DNA of 64,000 nt, from assembly GCA_922989275.2 (NCBI GenBank), contig OV277856.1:82851038-82915037 (forward strand), written 5' to 3'. Shown here piece after piece: positions 1 through 11,917 of this stretch. A program made the translations under genes and the position numbers. The number at the start of each line of letters is the position of its first letter. Positions within the stretch are counted from its first letter, which is position 1. This DNA comes from Gari tellinella (Eukaryota > Mollusca > Bivalvia > Cardiida > Psammobiidae). The notes beneath the pieces were generated by a model that worked only from the letters and a program-made list of their open reading frames with translations, made no database searches and had not been told where the DNA came from.

Positions 1-3000
1 TCTACAGGAGGTACACCAACGGATACAGTGCTAAAAACGTTATCTACAGAAGGTCCACCAACAGAGAAATGTTATCTACAGGAGGTCAACCAGCGGATAC
101 AGTGCTAGAAACGTTATCTAGAGGACGTCTACCTATGGATACAGTGTCAGAAACCTTTTCTAGAGGTTGTCCATCAACGGATACAGTGCTAGAAATATAT
201 TTAGAGGCGGTCCACCAACGGATACAGTGCTTAAAACGACGTTATCTACAGGCGGTTCATCAACGAAAACAGTGCTTTAAACGGTATCTAAAGTCGGTCA
301 AGTAACGGAAACAGTGCTATGTACAACGTTATCTAAAGGCAGTCCACCAGCGGATGTAGTGCTAAAACCTTTTGTAGAGGCGGTCCACTAACGGATACAG
401 TTTTTTAAACGTTATCTAGAGTCGATCCACCAACGGATACAGTGCTAAAATGTTATCTACAGGAGGTACACCAACGGATACAGTGCTAAAAACGTTATCT
501 ACTGAAGGTCCACCAACAGAGAAATGTTATCTACAGGAGGTCAACCAGCGGATACAGTGCTAGAAACGTTATCTAGAGGACGTCTACCTATGGATACAGT
601 GTCAGAAACCTTTTCTAGAGGTTGTCCATCAACGGATACAGTGCTAGAAATACTTTTAGAGGCGGTCCACCAACGGATACAGTGCTTAAAACGACGTTAT
701 CTACAGGCGGTTCATCAACGGAAACAGTGCTTTAAACGGTACCGGTATCTAAAGTCGGTCAACTAACGGAAACAGTGCTAGAAACGTTATTTTCCAGCGG
801 TCCATAAACGGATACAGTGCTATGTACAACGTTATCTAAAGGCAGTCCACCAGCGGATATAGTGCTAACACCTTTTTTAGAGGCGGTCCACCAACAGATA
901 CAGTTTTTTAAACGTAATCTAGAGTCGATCCACCAACGGGTACAGTGCTGGAAATGGTATATACTGGCGGTACACCAATAGATACAGTGCTAGGAACGTT
1001 ATCTACAGGCATTCCACCTACGGATACAGTGCTAGAAACCTTTTCTAGAGGACGTCCACGAATGGATATAGTGCTTGAAACCTTTTCTAGAGGTTGCCCA
1101 CCAAAGGATACAGTGCTAAAATGTTATCTACAGGAGGTACACCAACGGATACAGTGCAGAAAACGTTATCTACAGAAGGTCCACCAACAGAGAAATGTTA
1201 TCTACAGGAGGTCAACCAGCGGATACAGTGCTAGAAACGTTATCTAGAGGCCGTCTACCTATGGATACAGTGTCAGAAACCTTTTCTAGAGGTTGTCCAT
1301 CAACGGATACAGTGCTAGAAATATATTTAGAGGCGGTCAACCAACGGATACAGTGCTTAAAATGACGTTATCTACAGGCGGTTCATCAACGAAAACAGTG
1401 CTTTAAACGGTATCTAAAGTCGGTCAAGTAACGGAAACAGTGCTATGTACAACGTTATCTAAAGGCAGTCCACCAGCGGATGTAGTGCTAAAACCTTTTG
1501 TAGAGGCGGTCCACTAACGGATACAGTTTTTTAAACGTTATCTAGAGTCGATCCACCAACGGGTACAGTGCTGGAAATGGTATATACTGGCGGTACACCA
1601 ATAGATACAGTGCTAGGAACGTTATATACAGGCATTCCGCCAACGGATACAGTGCTAGAAACATTTTCTAGAGGACATCCACCAATGGATATAGTGCTTG
1701 AAACCTTTTCTAGAGGTTGCCCACCAACGGATATAGTGCTAAAATGTTATCTACAGGAGGTACACCAACGGATACAGTGCTAAAAACGTTATCTACGGAA
1801 GGTCCACCAACAGAGAAATGTTATCTACAGGAGGTCAACCAGCGGATACAGTGCTAGAAACGTTATCTAGAGGACGTCTACCTACGGATACAGTGTCAGA
1901 AACCTTTTCTAGAGGTTGTCCATCAACGGATACAGTGCTAGAAATACTTTTAGAGGCGGTCCACCAACGGATACAGTGCTTAAAACGACGTTATCTACAG
2001 GCGGTTCATCAACGGAAACAGTGCTTTAAACGGTATCTAAAGTCGGTCAACTAACGGAAACAGTGCTAGAAACGTTATTTTAAGGCGGTCCATAAACGGA
2101 TACAGTGCTATGTACAACGTTATCTAAAGGCAGTCCACCAGCGGATATAGTGCTAACACCTTTTTTAGAGGCGGTCCACCAACGGATACAGTTTTCTAAA
2201 ACGTTATCTAGAGTCGATCCACCAACGGGTACAGTGCTGGAAATGGTATATACTGGCGGTACACCAATAGATATAGTGCTAGGAACGTTATCTACAGGCA
2301 TTCCACCAACGGATACAGTGCTAGAAACCTTTTCTAGAGGACGTCCACCAATGGATATAGTGCTTGAAACCTTTTCTAGAGGTTGCCCACCAACGGATAC
2401 AGTGCTAAAATGTTATCTACAGGAGGTACATCAACGGATACAGTGCTAAAAACGTTATCTACAGAAGGTCCACCAACAGAGAAATGTTATCTACAGGAGG
2501 TCAACCAGCGGATACAGTGCTAGAAACGTTATCTAGAGGCCGTCTACCTATGGATACAGTGTCAGAAACCTTTTCTAGAGGTTGTCCATCAACGGATACA
2601 GTGCTAGAAATTCTTTTAGAGGCGGTCCACCAACGGATACAGTGCTTAAAACGACGTTATCTACAGGCGGTTCATCAACGGAAACAGTGCTTTAAACGGT
2701 ATCTAAAGTCGGTCAACTAACGGAAAAAGTGCTAGAAACGTTATTTTCAGGCGGTCCATAAACGGATACAGTGCTATGTACAACGTTATCTAAAGGCAGT
2801 CCACCAGCGGATATAGTGCTAAAACCTTTTGTAGAGGCGGTTCACCAACGGATACAGTTTTTTAACGTTATCTAGAGTCGATCCACCAACGGGTACAGTG
2901 CTGGAAAAAGTATATACTGGCGGTACACCAATAGATACAGTGCTAGGAACGTTATCTACAGGCATTCCACCAACGGATACAGTGCTAGAAACCTTTTCTA

Positions 3001-3330
3001 GAGGACGTCCAGCAATGGATATAGTGCTTGAAACCTTTTCTAGAGGTTGCCCACCAACGGATACAGTGCTAGAAACCTTTTCTAGAGGACGTCCACCAAT
3101 GGATATAGTGCTAGAAACCTTTTCTAGAGGCCGTCCACCAACAATTACCGTGCTAAAACTTTATTTAAAGGCGGTTCATCAATGGATTCAGTGCTAAAAT
3201 GTTATCTACAGGTTGTCCACCAACGGATACAGTGCTAGAAAGGTTATCTAGAAGCGTCCCCCAACTAATACAGTGCTAAAATGTTGTATAAAGGCGGTCC
3301 ACCAACGGATACATCAACACCTCTATACAT
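1..3330 (+). repeat. Minisatellite, ~42-bp monomer with higher-order period
   Basis: A monomer of about 42 bp (typical parts: GGCGGTCCACCAACGGATAC and AGTGCTAGAAACGTTATCTA) is repeated head to tail from the window edge. Monomers fall into diverged types that recur in the same order. One marker monomer starts at 69, 524, 1195, 1818 and 2484, so the higher-order unit is about 620-670 bp, with one short unit of 455 bp. Because 42 is a multiple of 3, long open frames with a 14-residue repeat appear, but they break at indels, start inside monomers and have no gene context. I read it as non-coding satellite. The array continues beyond the left edge. Confidence 0.95.
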
Positions 3331-3334
3331 GTAT

Positions 3335-3373
3335 AACCTTTCTAATACTGTATCCGTTGGTGGACCTCCTCTA
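3335..3373 (-). repeat. Inverted minisatellite monomer closing the array
   Basis: This stretch is the reverse complement of a minisatellite monomer (it reads GTATCCGTTGGTGGACC). It faces forward copies at 3206-3250 and 3294-3313, so the array edge can fold into a hairpin. Beyond it the sequence is unique and AT-rich. Confidence 0.85.
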
Positions 3374-4470
3374 ATTTTTGTTCTTCTTGTTTTGTTTGAA
3401 AGGGAGGCAATTATCTTACTCCCATCAATTTTTTTCTTTAAAGCAACCTCAAATTGAATGCTTTTCACTTGATAATGTTGTAAAATAACATGTAATTGGC
3501 AACAAAGGACCTATGTTAATATGCAACTAACAATATACATGTACATGTATATCATAAAACTGCTTTTAACCCTAAATTAAGGGCAGACAATTCAAACAAA
3601 AGAAGACTTTTAGTTGTAAACACATAATCCTTTTCTATCAATTATGTGTAAATCTAGAATTGCCAGTTAAAATTTACAAATTGAAGTGTCTCTTTCTGCC
3701 CCAAAATAATATACGACATAAGAACAATATGACAGAATTAAAAAAGGGAGGTAATATTTTTGTTCAATTACACACAAAGACTGTGCTGTACTATAACCCA
3801 AAGGTTATATATTTAGTTTGTGGACATATAAGGATTTCATGTAAAGAAGGTTTTGTGATTAGATTTTGTTTCTATAATATGTATTCAACATTTATAAAGG
3901 GAAAAGTGACTTGTTTTGTATAACAATTGCATTCTGTACTTTTAAGGGGAGATAATTTGAATAAAATTTGAGATATGTCCAATTGTTTTTGCATTTTTTG
4001 CTTTCAGTTAGTTATGTCGCATAAATGAATCATTTTGTGTTAGATATATAAGTTTAATAAAAAAATTATATTAGTGCAACAACTACACATAAAATTACCT
4101 ATTTCTCCATTTATGCAAGGTGAGGTAATCTTCAAATTCAAATTTTTGACTAAAGCCCCTACGCTCAAAGTTCAGAAAATAGGATTTGAACCTACAGACC
4201 CTGGACTTTCAGAAAAACATAGTGACCAAAAGTCCCCCTATGGGGGGAGGGTTCACATTATTGGTCAGCAGCCTATTATATAGAGCTACGATGTTCGCGG
4301 ATTATTTTATTTTTTTATTCTAATTTTGGTCTGATCAGAACTTGCGCTGTTTTGTTATTTTGCAATATAGTGTTAAAATCAACACTATAATTAGTTAAAA
4401 ATGAACTACATGTAGTTAGACTTATTCAAAATTGGTGTGTTAACATTGGCAATAACTTTGGCACTACATG
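3374..4470. other. AT-rich intergenic stretch, no gene seen
   Basis: No convincing coding sequence. A short motif resembling AAGGGGAGATAATTT recurs near 3570, 3745 and 3943, and again near 43.9-44.1 kb. The open frames here are short, AT-rich and match nothing I know. Confidence 0.6.
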
Positions 4471-4472
4471 TT

Positions 4473-4693
4473 GACAGAGGAGAAAACGTTATTCTTTTCC
4501 CAATTAAAACGTTTACGCTTAATCTATAATTTCCATGGCAAACAGTTTGGAGCCAGATCAGACGCCGGGTAACCCGTCGTCTAATCAGACTCCAAACTAT
4601 TTGCAACTCAAATTGAAATGAATAGATTGTTATATCCAAAAGTTGCTTTTTTCTACATTTTAGTGCACTGCGTTTGCATTTCGTTCCACTGTA
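4473..4693. mobile_element. Family C MITE, decayed
   Basis: The left edge (GAGGAGAAAACGTTATTC) and right edge (TTCCACTGTA) are family C ends. The core-1 hairpin lies at 4538-4604 with several mismatches. The left TIR has lost its exact TACAGTGG start. Confidence 0.75.
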
Positions 4694-4814
4694 CATACTT
4701 CGTATTTGGCGTGTACACTTCAAGAGAATGATAATAGAAAGATGTATGGCAAACGTTTATATAAACACGTAAATATTAGTTTAAGATAAAAATAAATAAT
4801 CGTAACTTTCTTTT

Positions 4815-4908
4815 AGCTCTGGTAGGAATCGAACCTGGGTACTGCCATGCGGGGACGGAAAATAATAAAAAATTGAGTCAGGCGTGTTACCGATTGAGTT
4901 AGATGGGT
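4815..4908 (-). pseudogene. tRNA-derived sequence (SINE head or tRNA pseudogene)
   Basis: On the minus strand there is a good B box (GGTTCGATTCC, 4825-4835) and an A-box-like stretch (TAACTCAATCGG, 4890-4901). The region between them is A/T-rich and does not form an anticodon arm, and the acceptor ends do not pair. It is therefore a tRNA relic, not a working tRNA gene. It lies just outside the left end of the large foldback. Confidence 0.6.
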
Positions 4909-5771
4909 ATTTTCAATTAAGGTACTTCGCATGTGCGCTTAGTTTTCATACAAATGTTATGAAACTTTTCATGAAGAATGATATTAGCCTAAGAAACAAT
5001 GTGTGAAAATATAGGCAAAATGTATCGATTGGTTTGTCTTTAAGGTATCTTTTTCTGACAAAAACCTGGAATTTTTATGATTTTATTTTTCTCAAAAATA
5101 AATAAAGCTAATGACTATAAATCTCGCCCAATAAGTAGTCCATAACATTCATTACAAGAAAAGCTGAAAACATTTTGAATAAAGGTGTTCAGAAAGATGT
5201 TATCAGCTATTTAAATTTTGCAAAATGCTAAAAAATTGATTTACAAAAAACTGACTCATTCAATGTATATTTGTTTTCGTTTTATTCAAATGTATGGTTT
5301 ATGAAAAGGTTAGTCTGAAAAAATTAGAAAATATTACAGTCAGGATTTGTTGTAGTAACAGATTTTCTTATTAAAATGTGGGATATTTGAAGTTGAGATA
5401 CATTACCTACCTTAAAATTAAAATTCTGTCATTAAAATGCATTATTATTTATTCATGGACTTGCATACAAGGGTAATTATATTTTTCAAACATAATAATA
5501 ATGGGCAATATCGATCTTGAAAAGGTTGACGTATAGATAAGCTTCAATGTGTGGCTTTATATAGTTAGATCAAATCGTATACATGTATACCGATTTAATT
5601 GACTTGTAAGTCACTAAACTAAAACGTACATGTAAGTAGACATTTTAGTTGGACTGTATATAACATCACTAATTCTAATCAACGAAGACTAGAAAATAAC
5701 ATGTCCCTTGATCACTGCGTTATAGATTGACAAGTCAATAAATCGGAAACTTAAAAAAAATACTTTGGATC

Positions 5772-5840
5772 GGATGGGTCTCGAACCTATGACCTTTGCA
5801 TTGCTAGTCAGCCACTATACTGACTGTGCTATGAAGGATT
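5772..5840 (-). pseudogene. tRNA-like segment in left foldback arm
   Basis: Minus-strand B box GGTTCGAGACC (5777-5787) and an A-box-like stretch (5820-5832) lie at roughly tRNA spacing. The acceptor stem does not pair, so it is not a functional tRNA. It is the arm partner of the copy at 7465-7537. Confidence 0.6.
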
Positions 5841-6239
5841 ATACTAGATCGTATCAACATTTCCTTTATATAAATTTTCTAGTATAAGCACGTATGGAAA
5901 ATGATCAAGTCGTCAAGACGCATATCCGCTCGCCCGCAAGACCGACTTCCGGTAGCGAAAGGCCTTAAAGACGGTCGATTCAACCTATAGTTTAGTGTAC
6001 AGCGAGTGAGAATATGTACTGTGTATGCATGTGCGTGCGCAAACGATGCGAAATTAATTTAGTCATTCTCATTTTTTTTCTTCTTTACGCATTTGATTTG
6101 ATGGAAGAACAATATGCGTGTCTCGTTGACTGATCTGGGAAATAGACCCAAATACAACATTCAATCTAACTTTTTGCAGGGAAAATATTTACATTTAAAT
6201 CTCCTAACCGACTCAAACACTTAACGCCTATCGTCCCCA

Positions 6240-6320
6240 ATAGTAGGCATTGGCAAACAGTGTAGACCGTGATTATACGCTGAAATACGAGGCGTCAAAT
6301 TAGGGTCTGCACTGTTCACT
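6240..6320. repeat. Decayed core-1 hairpin (GTGTAGACC type)
   Basis: CAAACAGTGTAGACC near 6254 and GGTCTGCACTGTT near 6304 are the two shoulders of a decayed G/Q-type hairpin. The middle of the stem no longer pairs. Confidence 0.5.
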
Positions 6321-6445
6321 ATTTCACATATAATAATCTGCTACATGAAACACTGCAGTGCCTCTAGACCACCCTTGGATATTGCAATGAAGTCTGCCAG
6401 AAAGCAAACAGAGCGAGTCCGTTACAACGTCCAAGCATAAATTAG

Positions 6446-6657
6446 TTAACCATTTCACTCTCAATGACGCCTGAAAGCGCGTTTGCAAACAGTTTGGATC
6501 CTGATCAGACGCCGCGTAAAGCGGCGTCTGATCAGGATCCAAACTGTTTGACACTCGTATCGGTATTTTTTAAGTCATACTACTTTGAATCTTACTTTGA
6601 AACGATCTTGTTAACAGCACATTTTAAGCTGACGACAATGAAACGGTGAAGGAGTAA
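6446..6657. mobile_element. Family A MITE in foldback spacer
   Basis: It begins at TTAA (6446-6449) and ends at a decayed GTAA. The central hairpin at 6486-6550 has two perfect 30-bp arms (CAAACAGTTTGGATCCTGAT...) around a 5-nt loop, GTAAA. The shell is weaker than the core, as in most copies. Confidence 0.85.
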
Positions 6658-7464
6658 ACATCTCACGAAAGATTTGACAATATAAGGGTTAAAGTAGAAT
6701 ACATGTCAAACCGATTAGTCTGGTGCTACTCTTTATTTTGCAAATGGCGACACCACTGGTTGAGCGTTGTAAATAGTTTGCATCCGTCGAGCGTCTGATC
6801 AGGGTCCAAACAAATGAAACTTTGCCTTGTTTCTTCAGTGGAAATGATAAAATAAATCTAAATTTGAAACAAATACATATAGAACTGATTAAGCAGATGA
6901 AAATATGAGAGTAAAAGCATGAATTTTCAAAAACATGTTAGTGTCGACATAGTGGTGTATTTATGGCCGTGTCAACATGTAGTTTATTGCCAATGTCGAT
7001 ATGGAGTTTTAATTCCTACCAGATGGTAGGGGAAACAGCATCATTGTATAACATCTGATAGTAATTTTCACTCGCTGATAAACAGTATGTGTACAGTCAA
7101 GCTCAGCGTTATATAAAGAAATTTAACACTGTTACCGGATGTTCTTATAAAGAAGCACCCGGATCGCCAGGTTTGCATTCATGCATTCCATTCTATACAG
7201 TTTGGAACCTGGTGAGAAGCCGAGTAAGTCGGCGTCCCAAAATGACACAAACTTTTTACACATATAACCCCGGACTTGTACAGCTAGTTTCACTTACATG
7301 TTTAAAGTTGTAGAGGTATGTTAAAGATATTTACTTAAGGCCTTTCGCTACCGGAAGTCGGTCTTGCGGGCGAGCGGATATGCGTCTGGGCGACACAGAC
7401 TTTTTTCGTACGGGTTTATACTAGAAAATTTATATAAAGGAAATGTTGATATAAATTAGTATAA

Positions 7465-7537
7465 TCCTTCATAGCGCAGTTAGTATAGTGGTTGACTAGC
7501 AATCCAAAGGTCATAGGTTCGAGACCCATCCGATCCA
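7465..7537 (+). pseudogene. tRNA-like segment in right foldback arm
   Basis: A box TAGCGCAGTTAG (7472-7483) and B box GGTTCGAGACC (7516-7526). An anticodon-like loop CTAGCAA is flanked by TTGA and TCCAA, one pair short of a normal stem. The acceptor ends do not pair. It was probably acquired once and copied with the arm. Confidence 0.6.
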
Positions 7538-8373
7538 AATATTTTTTTTAGTGTCCGATTTATTGACTTGTCAATCCATAACGCAGTAATCAAGAGACAT
7601 GTTATGTTTAGTCTTCGTTGATTAGTACTAGTGATGTTTACGGTCCAAGTATATGTCCACTTACCTGTACGTTTTAGTTTAATGACTTACAAGTCAATTA
7701 AATCGGTATACATGTAAACGATTTGATCGAACTATAAAGCCACACCTTGAAGCTTATCAATACGCTAACCTTTTCAAGATCGATATTGCCCATTATAATT
7801 ATGTTCAAACAATATAATAAACCTTGTATGCAAGTCCATGAATAAATAATAATGCATTTTAATGACAAAGTATTAATTCTAAGGTAGGTAACTGTATCTA
7901 AACAACAAATATCCCACATTTTAATAAGAAAATATGTTATTACAACAAATCCTGACTGTAATATTTTCTAATTTTTTCAGACTGACTAGTTCATCAACCA
8001 TATATTTGAATAAAATGAAAACAAATATACATTGAATGAGTCAGTTTTTTGTAATTCAATTTTTTAGCATTTTGCAAAATTTAAATAGCTGATAACATCT
8101 TTCTGAACACCTTTATTCAAAATGTTTTTAGCTTTTCTTGTAATGAATGTTGTGGACTACTTATTGGGCGAGAGTTATAGTCATTAGCTTTATTCATTTT
8201 TAAGAAAAATAAAATCATCAAAATTCTAGGTTTTTGTCAGAAAAAAGACCTTAAAGACAAACCACACGATAAATTTTGCCTATATTTACACACATTGTTT
8301 CTTAGGCTATTATCATTCTTCATGACAATTTTCATAACAATCGTATGGAAACTACGCGCATATGCGAAGTACC

Positions 8374-8624
8374 TTAACCCATTACCTTATAGCCTGTTTC
8401 TAGATTTGAAAATATTTGACTTTTTAAAACAGGTTGAAAGTAAAGCAGAATGCGCCCTAAGGCGCATTCTGCTTTACTTTCAGCCTGTTTTAAGTTACCA
8501 CCTACTAGAATTAAGAAAATATTTCTTCTGATAATTTTTCAGGACTGTATAGACTGGAATTATTTTCTTCCGCGGAGGATTAAAGGAATGCGCTAAAAGG
8601 CGCTTCTATAAGGTAAAGGGTTAA
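8374..8624. mobile_element. Family B MITE abutting the foldback
   Basis: It runs from TTAACCCATTACCTTATAGC to AGGTAAAGGGTTAA with core-2 hairpin at 8426-8492. Its left TTAA (8374-8377) is also the right TTAA of the large foldback, so the two elements share one target copy. Confidence 0.85.
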
Positions 8625-8812
8625 GTATGTGGCAGTGCATAAACATATCGCACTATCTGGTTGCAGACACTCGTTGTTATCACAGCAACCAATACATACA
8701 ATGATCTAATTGAAAGTAAACATATTTGTTTTATCTCCCCAGTGAATGGGAACATAGCCATGTAAGAATATACAAAACATAATACATTTGTGACAGTGTT
8801 ATTTAAAAAAAT

Positions 8813-9090
8813 TTAACCCTTTTACTCTTAATGACGCCAACAAGCGCGTTTGCAGTCAGTTTGGATCCTGAGCAGACGCCGCATTTCTATATGCATACTG
8901 CATTGAATTTAACTTTGAAACGATATTGAAAACGACAATATTGAAGCATACACAATTAAACGGTGCTTTACTTTCAACCTGCTTTAAGTAGTCATCTATC
9001 TTAAGTACTATAAATAGGCTATCAGGTAAAGGGTTAAAGGAAAGCGTAACGCGGTGTCTGATCTGGATCCTAACTGTTCGAGGTTTGCGA
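8813..9090. mobile_element. Family A/B chimera
   Basis: It starts as family A (TTAACCCTTTTACTC, then the left core-1 arm to about 8886) and then switches to the right arm and right shell of family B, ending AGGTAAAGGGTTAA at 9037. The remaining right arm of core 1 resumes just after (9045-9085). A B element, since partly deleted, seems to have inserted in the core-1 hairpin. Confidence 0.7.
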
Positions 9091-9498
9091 AGTACACAAG
9101 CTTAAGTCCATACATTCGAAAAATTACTATTTTGTAGACGCCATTTAAAAGACATACGACTGTGGCGATAAACTCATTCACCCCTGAAACTTCAAATAGA
9201 CAACTCTAGTTTGCAATAATTATTGTCTAGTCCTGCAAACCCTGTATTGCTCTTGTTTAATATTGCCTCAAAAACAAATAATGAGAAATTTCCGATCACT
9301 ATGAAAACCATTCATGCAACGGGTACATGCACACTTTGATTGCCCTATGATTGTATTACGCGTTACCATGATAACGTATAATTGAAGATAAACAGACGGT
9401 TTATTGGAAGCAGACGAGAATGCTGCAGAAACAATAATGGTGCCAGCAAGATAAGCCAAACCTGTGATAAGCGGTCAACTAAATAGTGTTATTTGGCT
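9091..9498. other. No feature seen
   Basis: AT-rich unique-looking sequence. No coding frame, hairpin or TIR recognised. Confidence 0.5.
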
Positions 9499-9748
9499 TA
9501 CAGTGGAGAATCTGTTATTCTTTCCCGTTTAAACGCAAACGTACGCAAACGCAAAATATTAAAACGTATAAAAGTACTACTTTTTGACAATTCTGATAAG
9601 TCATCTTTATCTTGGTGGCAAACAGTTTGGAGCCTGATCAGACGCCGGGATACCCGGCGTCTGATCTGGCTCAAAACTGTTTGCACTGCAAATAATAGTT
9701 TTAGCGTAAACGCGTTTATTGGGAAAGAATAACAGATTCTCCACTGTA
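9499..9748. mobile_element. Family C MITE (TA type)
   Basis: A 27-bp TIR (TACAGTGGAGAATCTGTTAT...) on both ends lies inside TA dinucleotides, as in Tc1/mariner-type insertions. The core-1 hairpin at 9618-9684 has a GACGCCGGG..CCCGGCGTC centre. Between TIR and core the two flanks are unrelated: a left GCAAACGTACGCAAACGC run and a right CGTAAACGCGTTTATTGGG. There is no coding capacity. This copy serves as the family reference. Confidence 0.9.
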
Positions 9749-10139
9749 CAACACAGATGGCGGGTAAATGCAAGACAATACGTAAAACAGAAAGGGCATA
9801 TAGGAGCTTTCTGATTTACCTTTCTCCTGCATTACAGTCATCTGTCTTTACAGAACCTAAGTTGCTGTAAAGGGTGGTAGATCTAACTAGATACAAGTCT
9901 GACTGTATTAATTCATGTGAAAATCAGGAATTTTTCATTCCCCATAACTTCTTGTGGCTCCAGACTGCCACTGAGTTAGTGTTGTAGTTTTATCAATCGA
10001 TAAGCCTACTCATAAAACACATAGAAATATTATCACACACTCGTCTGCTATCTCTATATGTTTATGAAATTGATATATGTACAGCTTTTTTAGGCGATAT
10101 ATTTGGACAACGTTAATTGTTGTTAATTCTTTCTCAATT

Positions 10140-10423
10140 CGGAACCCGGCGTCTGATCTGGCTCGAAAATGTTTGCAATGGATATATACAGTGGAGAAAT
10201 CGTTATTATTTCCAAAAAACCGCGTTTGCGCTAAATCTATTATTTCCATTGCAAACAGTTTGGAGCCAGATCAGACGCCGGGTAACCAGGCGTCTGATCA
10301 GGCTCCAAACTGTTTGCCACTCAAATTAAAATGATTAGCTGGTTATAGCCAAAAGTTTTTTATTTTTTTATTTTAGTGCACTGCTGCGTTTAAACGGGAA
10401 AGAATAACGTTTTCTCCACTGTA
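10140..10423. mobile_element. Family C MITE plus a preceding half copy
   Basis: A full copy occupies 10187-10423 (TA ends; hairpin 10251-10317). Directly upstream, 10140-10175 is the right hairpin arm of another C copy whose left part is gone. The orientation is reversed relative to the copy at 9499. Confidence 0.85.
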
Positions 10424-10589
10424 CGTTTTTAGCATTCGCGTGTATACTGGAGGAAAAAAACGTCACCCGTCCTGTATGACCATGTCGGTTGTTGTGAGCA
10501 ACAAAAAAAAATACATAATCAAACTGTTTGCTGTAGTTTATGTAATGTTCAGTTTCATTACATGTTTACAATCTTTAGCACGCTTTGTA

Positions 10590-10800
10590 CTCGTAATTGT
10601 CGTCTGCTCGTACTCGTGATGGTGCATAATTTGTCGTCTGCAACAATTCTAAAAGTTTATAATTTATCTACATTTTTCAAGTACAAACTACCCAAAAAGT
10701 GTCAAACAGTTTGGATCCAGATGAGAAGCTGGGTTACAAGACTTCTAATCCGGATCCAATCTGTTTTAATAGTTATCACTTTAGGATGCATAAGAGTAAA
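10590..10800. mobile_element. Decayed family A-like MITE
   Basis: The hairpin at 10705-10766 (CAAACAGTTTGGATCC to GGATCCAATCTGTTT) has a diverged centre. GTCGTCTGCAACAAT upstream is a family A interior motif. Ends are not clear. Confidence 0.55.
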
Positions 10801-10827
10801 TATATAGATATCTAAATCTATTATTCA

Positions 10828-11021
10828 GGGCTCCAGATAAAAAGGAGTAAACTAAACATGTTCAACATTTTCTACTTTTTGTTAAAACACCCTATGGTGT
10901 GACTACTCATTAGAATCGTCTCTTCGATACGATTCTAATGAGATGTCACATCATAGGATTATGGGCAGGCATACAGGAATAAGTTTTCCAAAATAGATCT
11001 ATTCCCCTTATCTGGAGCCCT
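10828..11021. mobile_element. Family H palindromic element, copy 1
   Basis: The ends are GGGCTCCAGATAA and its complement TATCTGGAGCCC. The centre is a long hairpin from CCTATGGTGTGAC to GTCACATCATAGG, through GATTCTAATGAG. A second copy is at 21448-21637. Unrelated to cores 1 and 2. Confidence 0.8.
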
Positions 11022-11917
11022 ACAAGTATATATAATTTCTATAATTTATGATGAACTCATTCAACACACACAATGGAAGCATTCATCGATTATAACCAAG
11101 CATAACTATGATGAATTATTATCCCCAGTCGCCCCGGGAGGGAGTAGGATCGCTGTATCAGCCTCATTGGTGAACTGGGCCGAACGTACTGTGATGTTAT
11201 TACTGGAATGTGAATCATCGCTTACATACGTACTGTGTTTATTAAGTTAAAAGTTGTACTTACGATAACATGTTCTAGGATTGAGTATAATGGATGTTGA
11301 TAGACTAGCGGATAAATATTAATGTCAACAACGTAAGTAGCGATTTCTCTCTATGCTAAGTAGACTTGTTTGCTGATTTTTTTTATAAAGTTTGAGTTTT
11401 TGTCAATCTGTATAACTTTTGATATACTTTAACAACTTGGTGCTGATGCATCTTTCAGCGTGTCGTGAAGCCATAATCTCGTCTGCATTGTCATTTTCTA
11501 CACACACATTTTATCATATTTAATTTCGTTTAAACACGAAATAATACTGTTTTCTCACTGTACTCCGACCAGGTGCAGTTATTATAGGCAGTGGATGTTT
11601 CTGAGTCTACACTATTTGCATGTTCCTGGCCGACCAGCTGTATTACCTGGGTCTACATCGTTTCCATTTCTACCTTTTTTTTTTATTTACGATGAGTTAC
11701 TCGGGATCTGATCTGGACCCAAACTGTTTACAAATGTAGAGGTTATCGTGATAACGAGCTAATTACAGATAGGTAATACAGGAAGTAGCTCAGTCCATGT
11801 CTGTAGATATCAAGCTTTTCTGACGTGATTACCATGGAAGCTTTGGATTCATTTGAACTGTTTTACCTATATAGATTTATCTATCACAAAGCTTGACGTT
11901 AAGTCGTGCAAAAGGCA
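11022..11917. other. Intergenic, one half hairpin
   Basis: No gene seen. At 11700-11735 there is a single right core-1 arm (GATCTGATCTGGACCCAAAC) without its partner. The rest shows no feature I can name. Confidence 0.5.

Larger units (their letters stand above)
4917..8377. mobile_element. Large foldback element, ~1.05-kb inverted arms
   Basis: The left arm (4917-5968) and right arm (7335-8377) are inverted copies with modest divergence and small indels. Both outer ends read TTAAGGTAC then TTCGCAT, and similarity stops exactly at TTAA, which fits a TTAA target duplication. The inner arm ends both read CCTTAA/TTAAGG. The 1.37-kb spacer carries MITEs and no transposase frame. It could be a non-autonomous TTAA element or an inverted segmental duplication; the sharp TTAA edges favour the first. 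Confidence 0.85.

Noticed and set aside
69..3197. Open frames of 70-114 codons with a 14-residue repeat
   Set aside because: They come from the 42-bp satellite period, start in different monomers, break at indels and have no gene context.
7465..7537. Functional tRNA gene
   Set aside because: The A and B boxes are good, but acceptor ends do not pair and the anticodon stem is short, so I call it tRNA-derived only.
11100..11340. Possible promoter or small exon near a CCCCGGGAGGGAG stretch
   Set aside because: No reading frame, splice sites or known motif that holds together.
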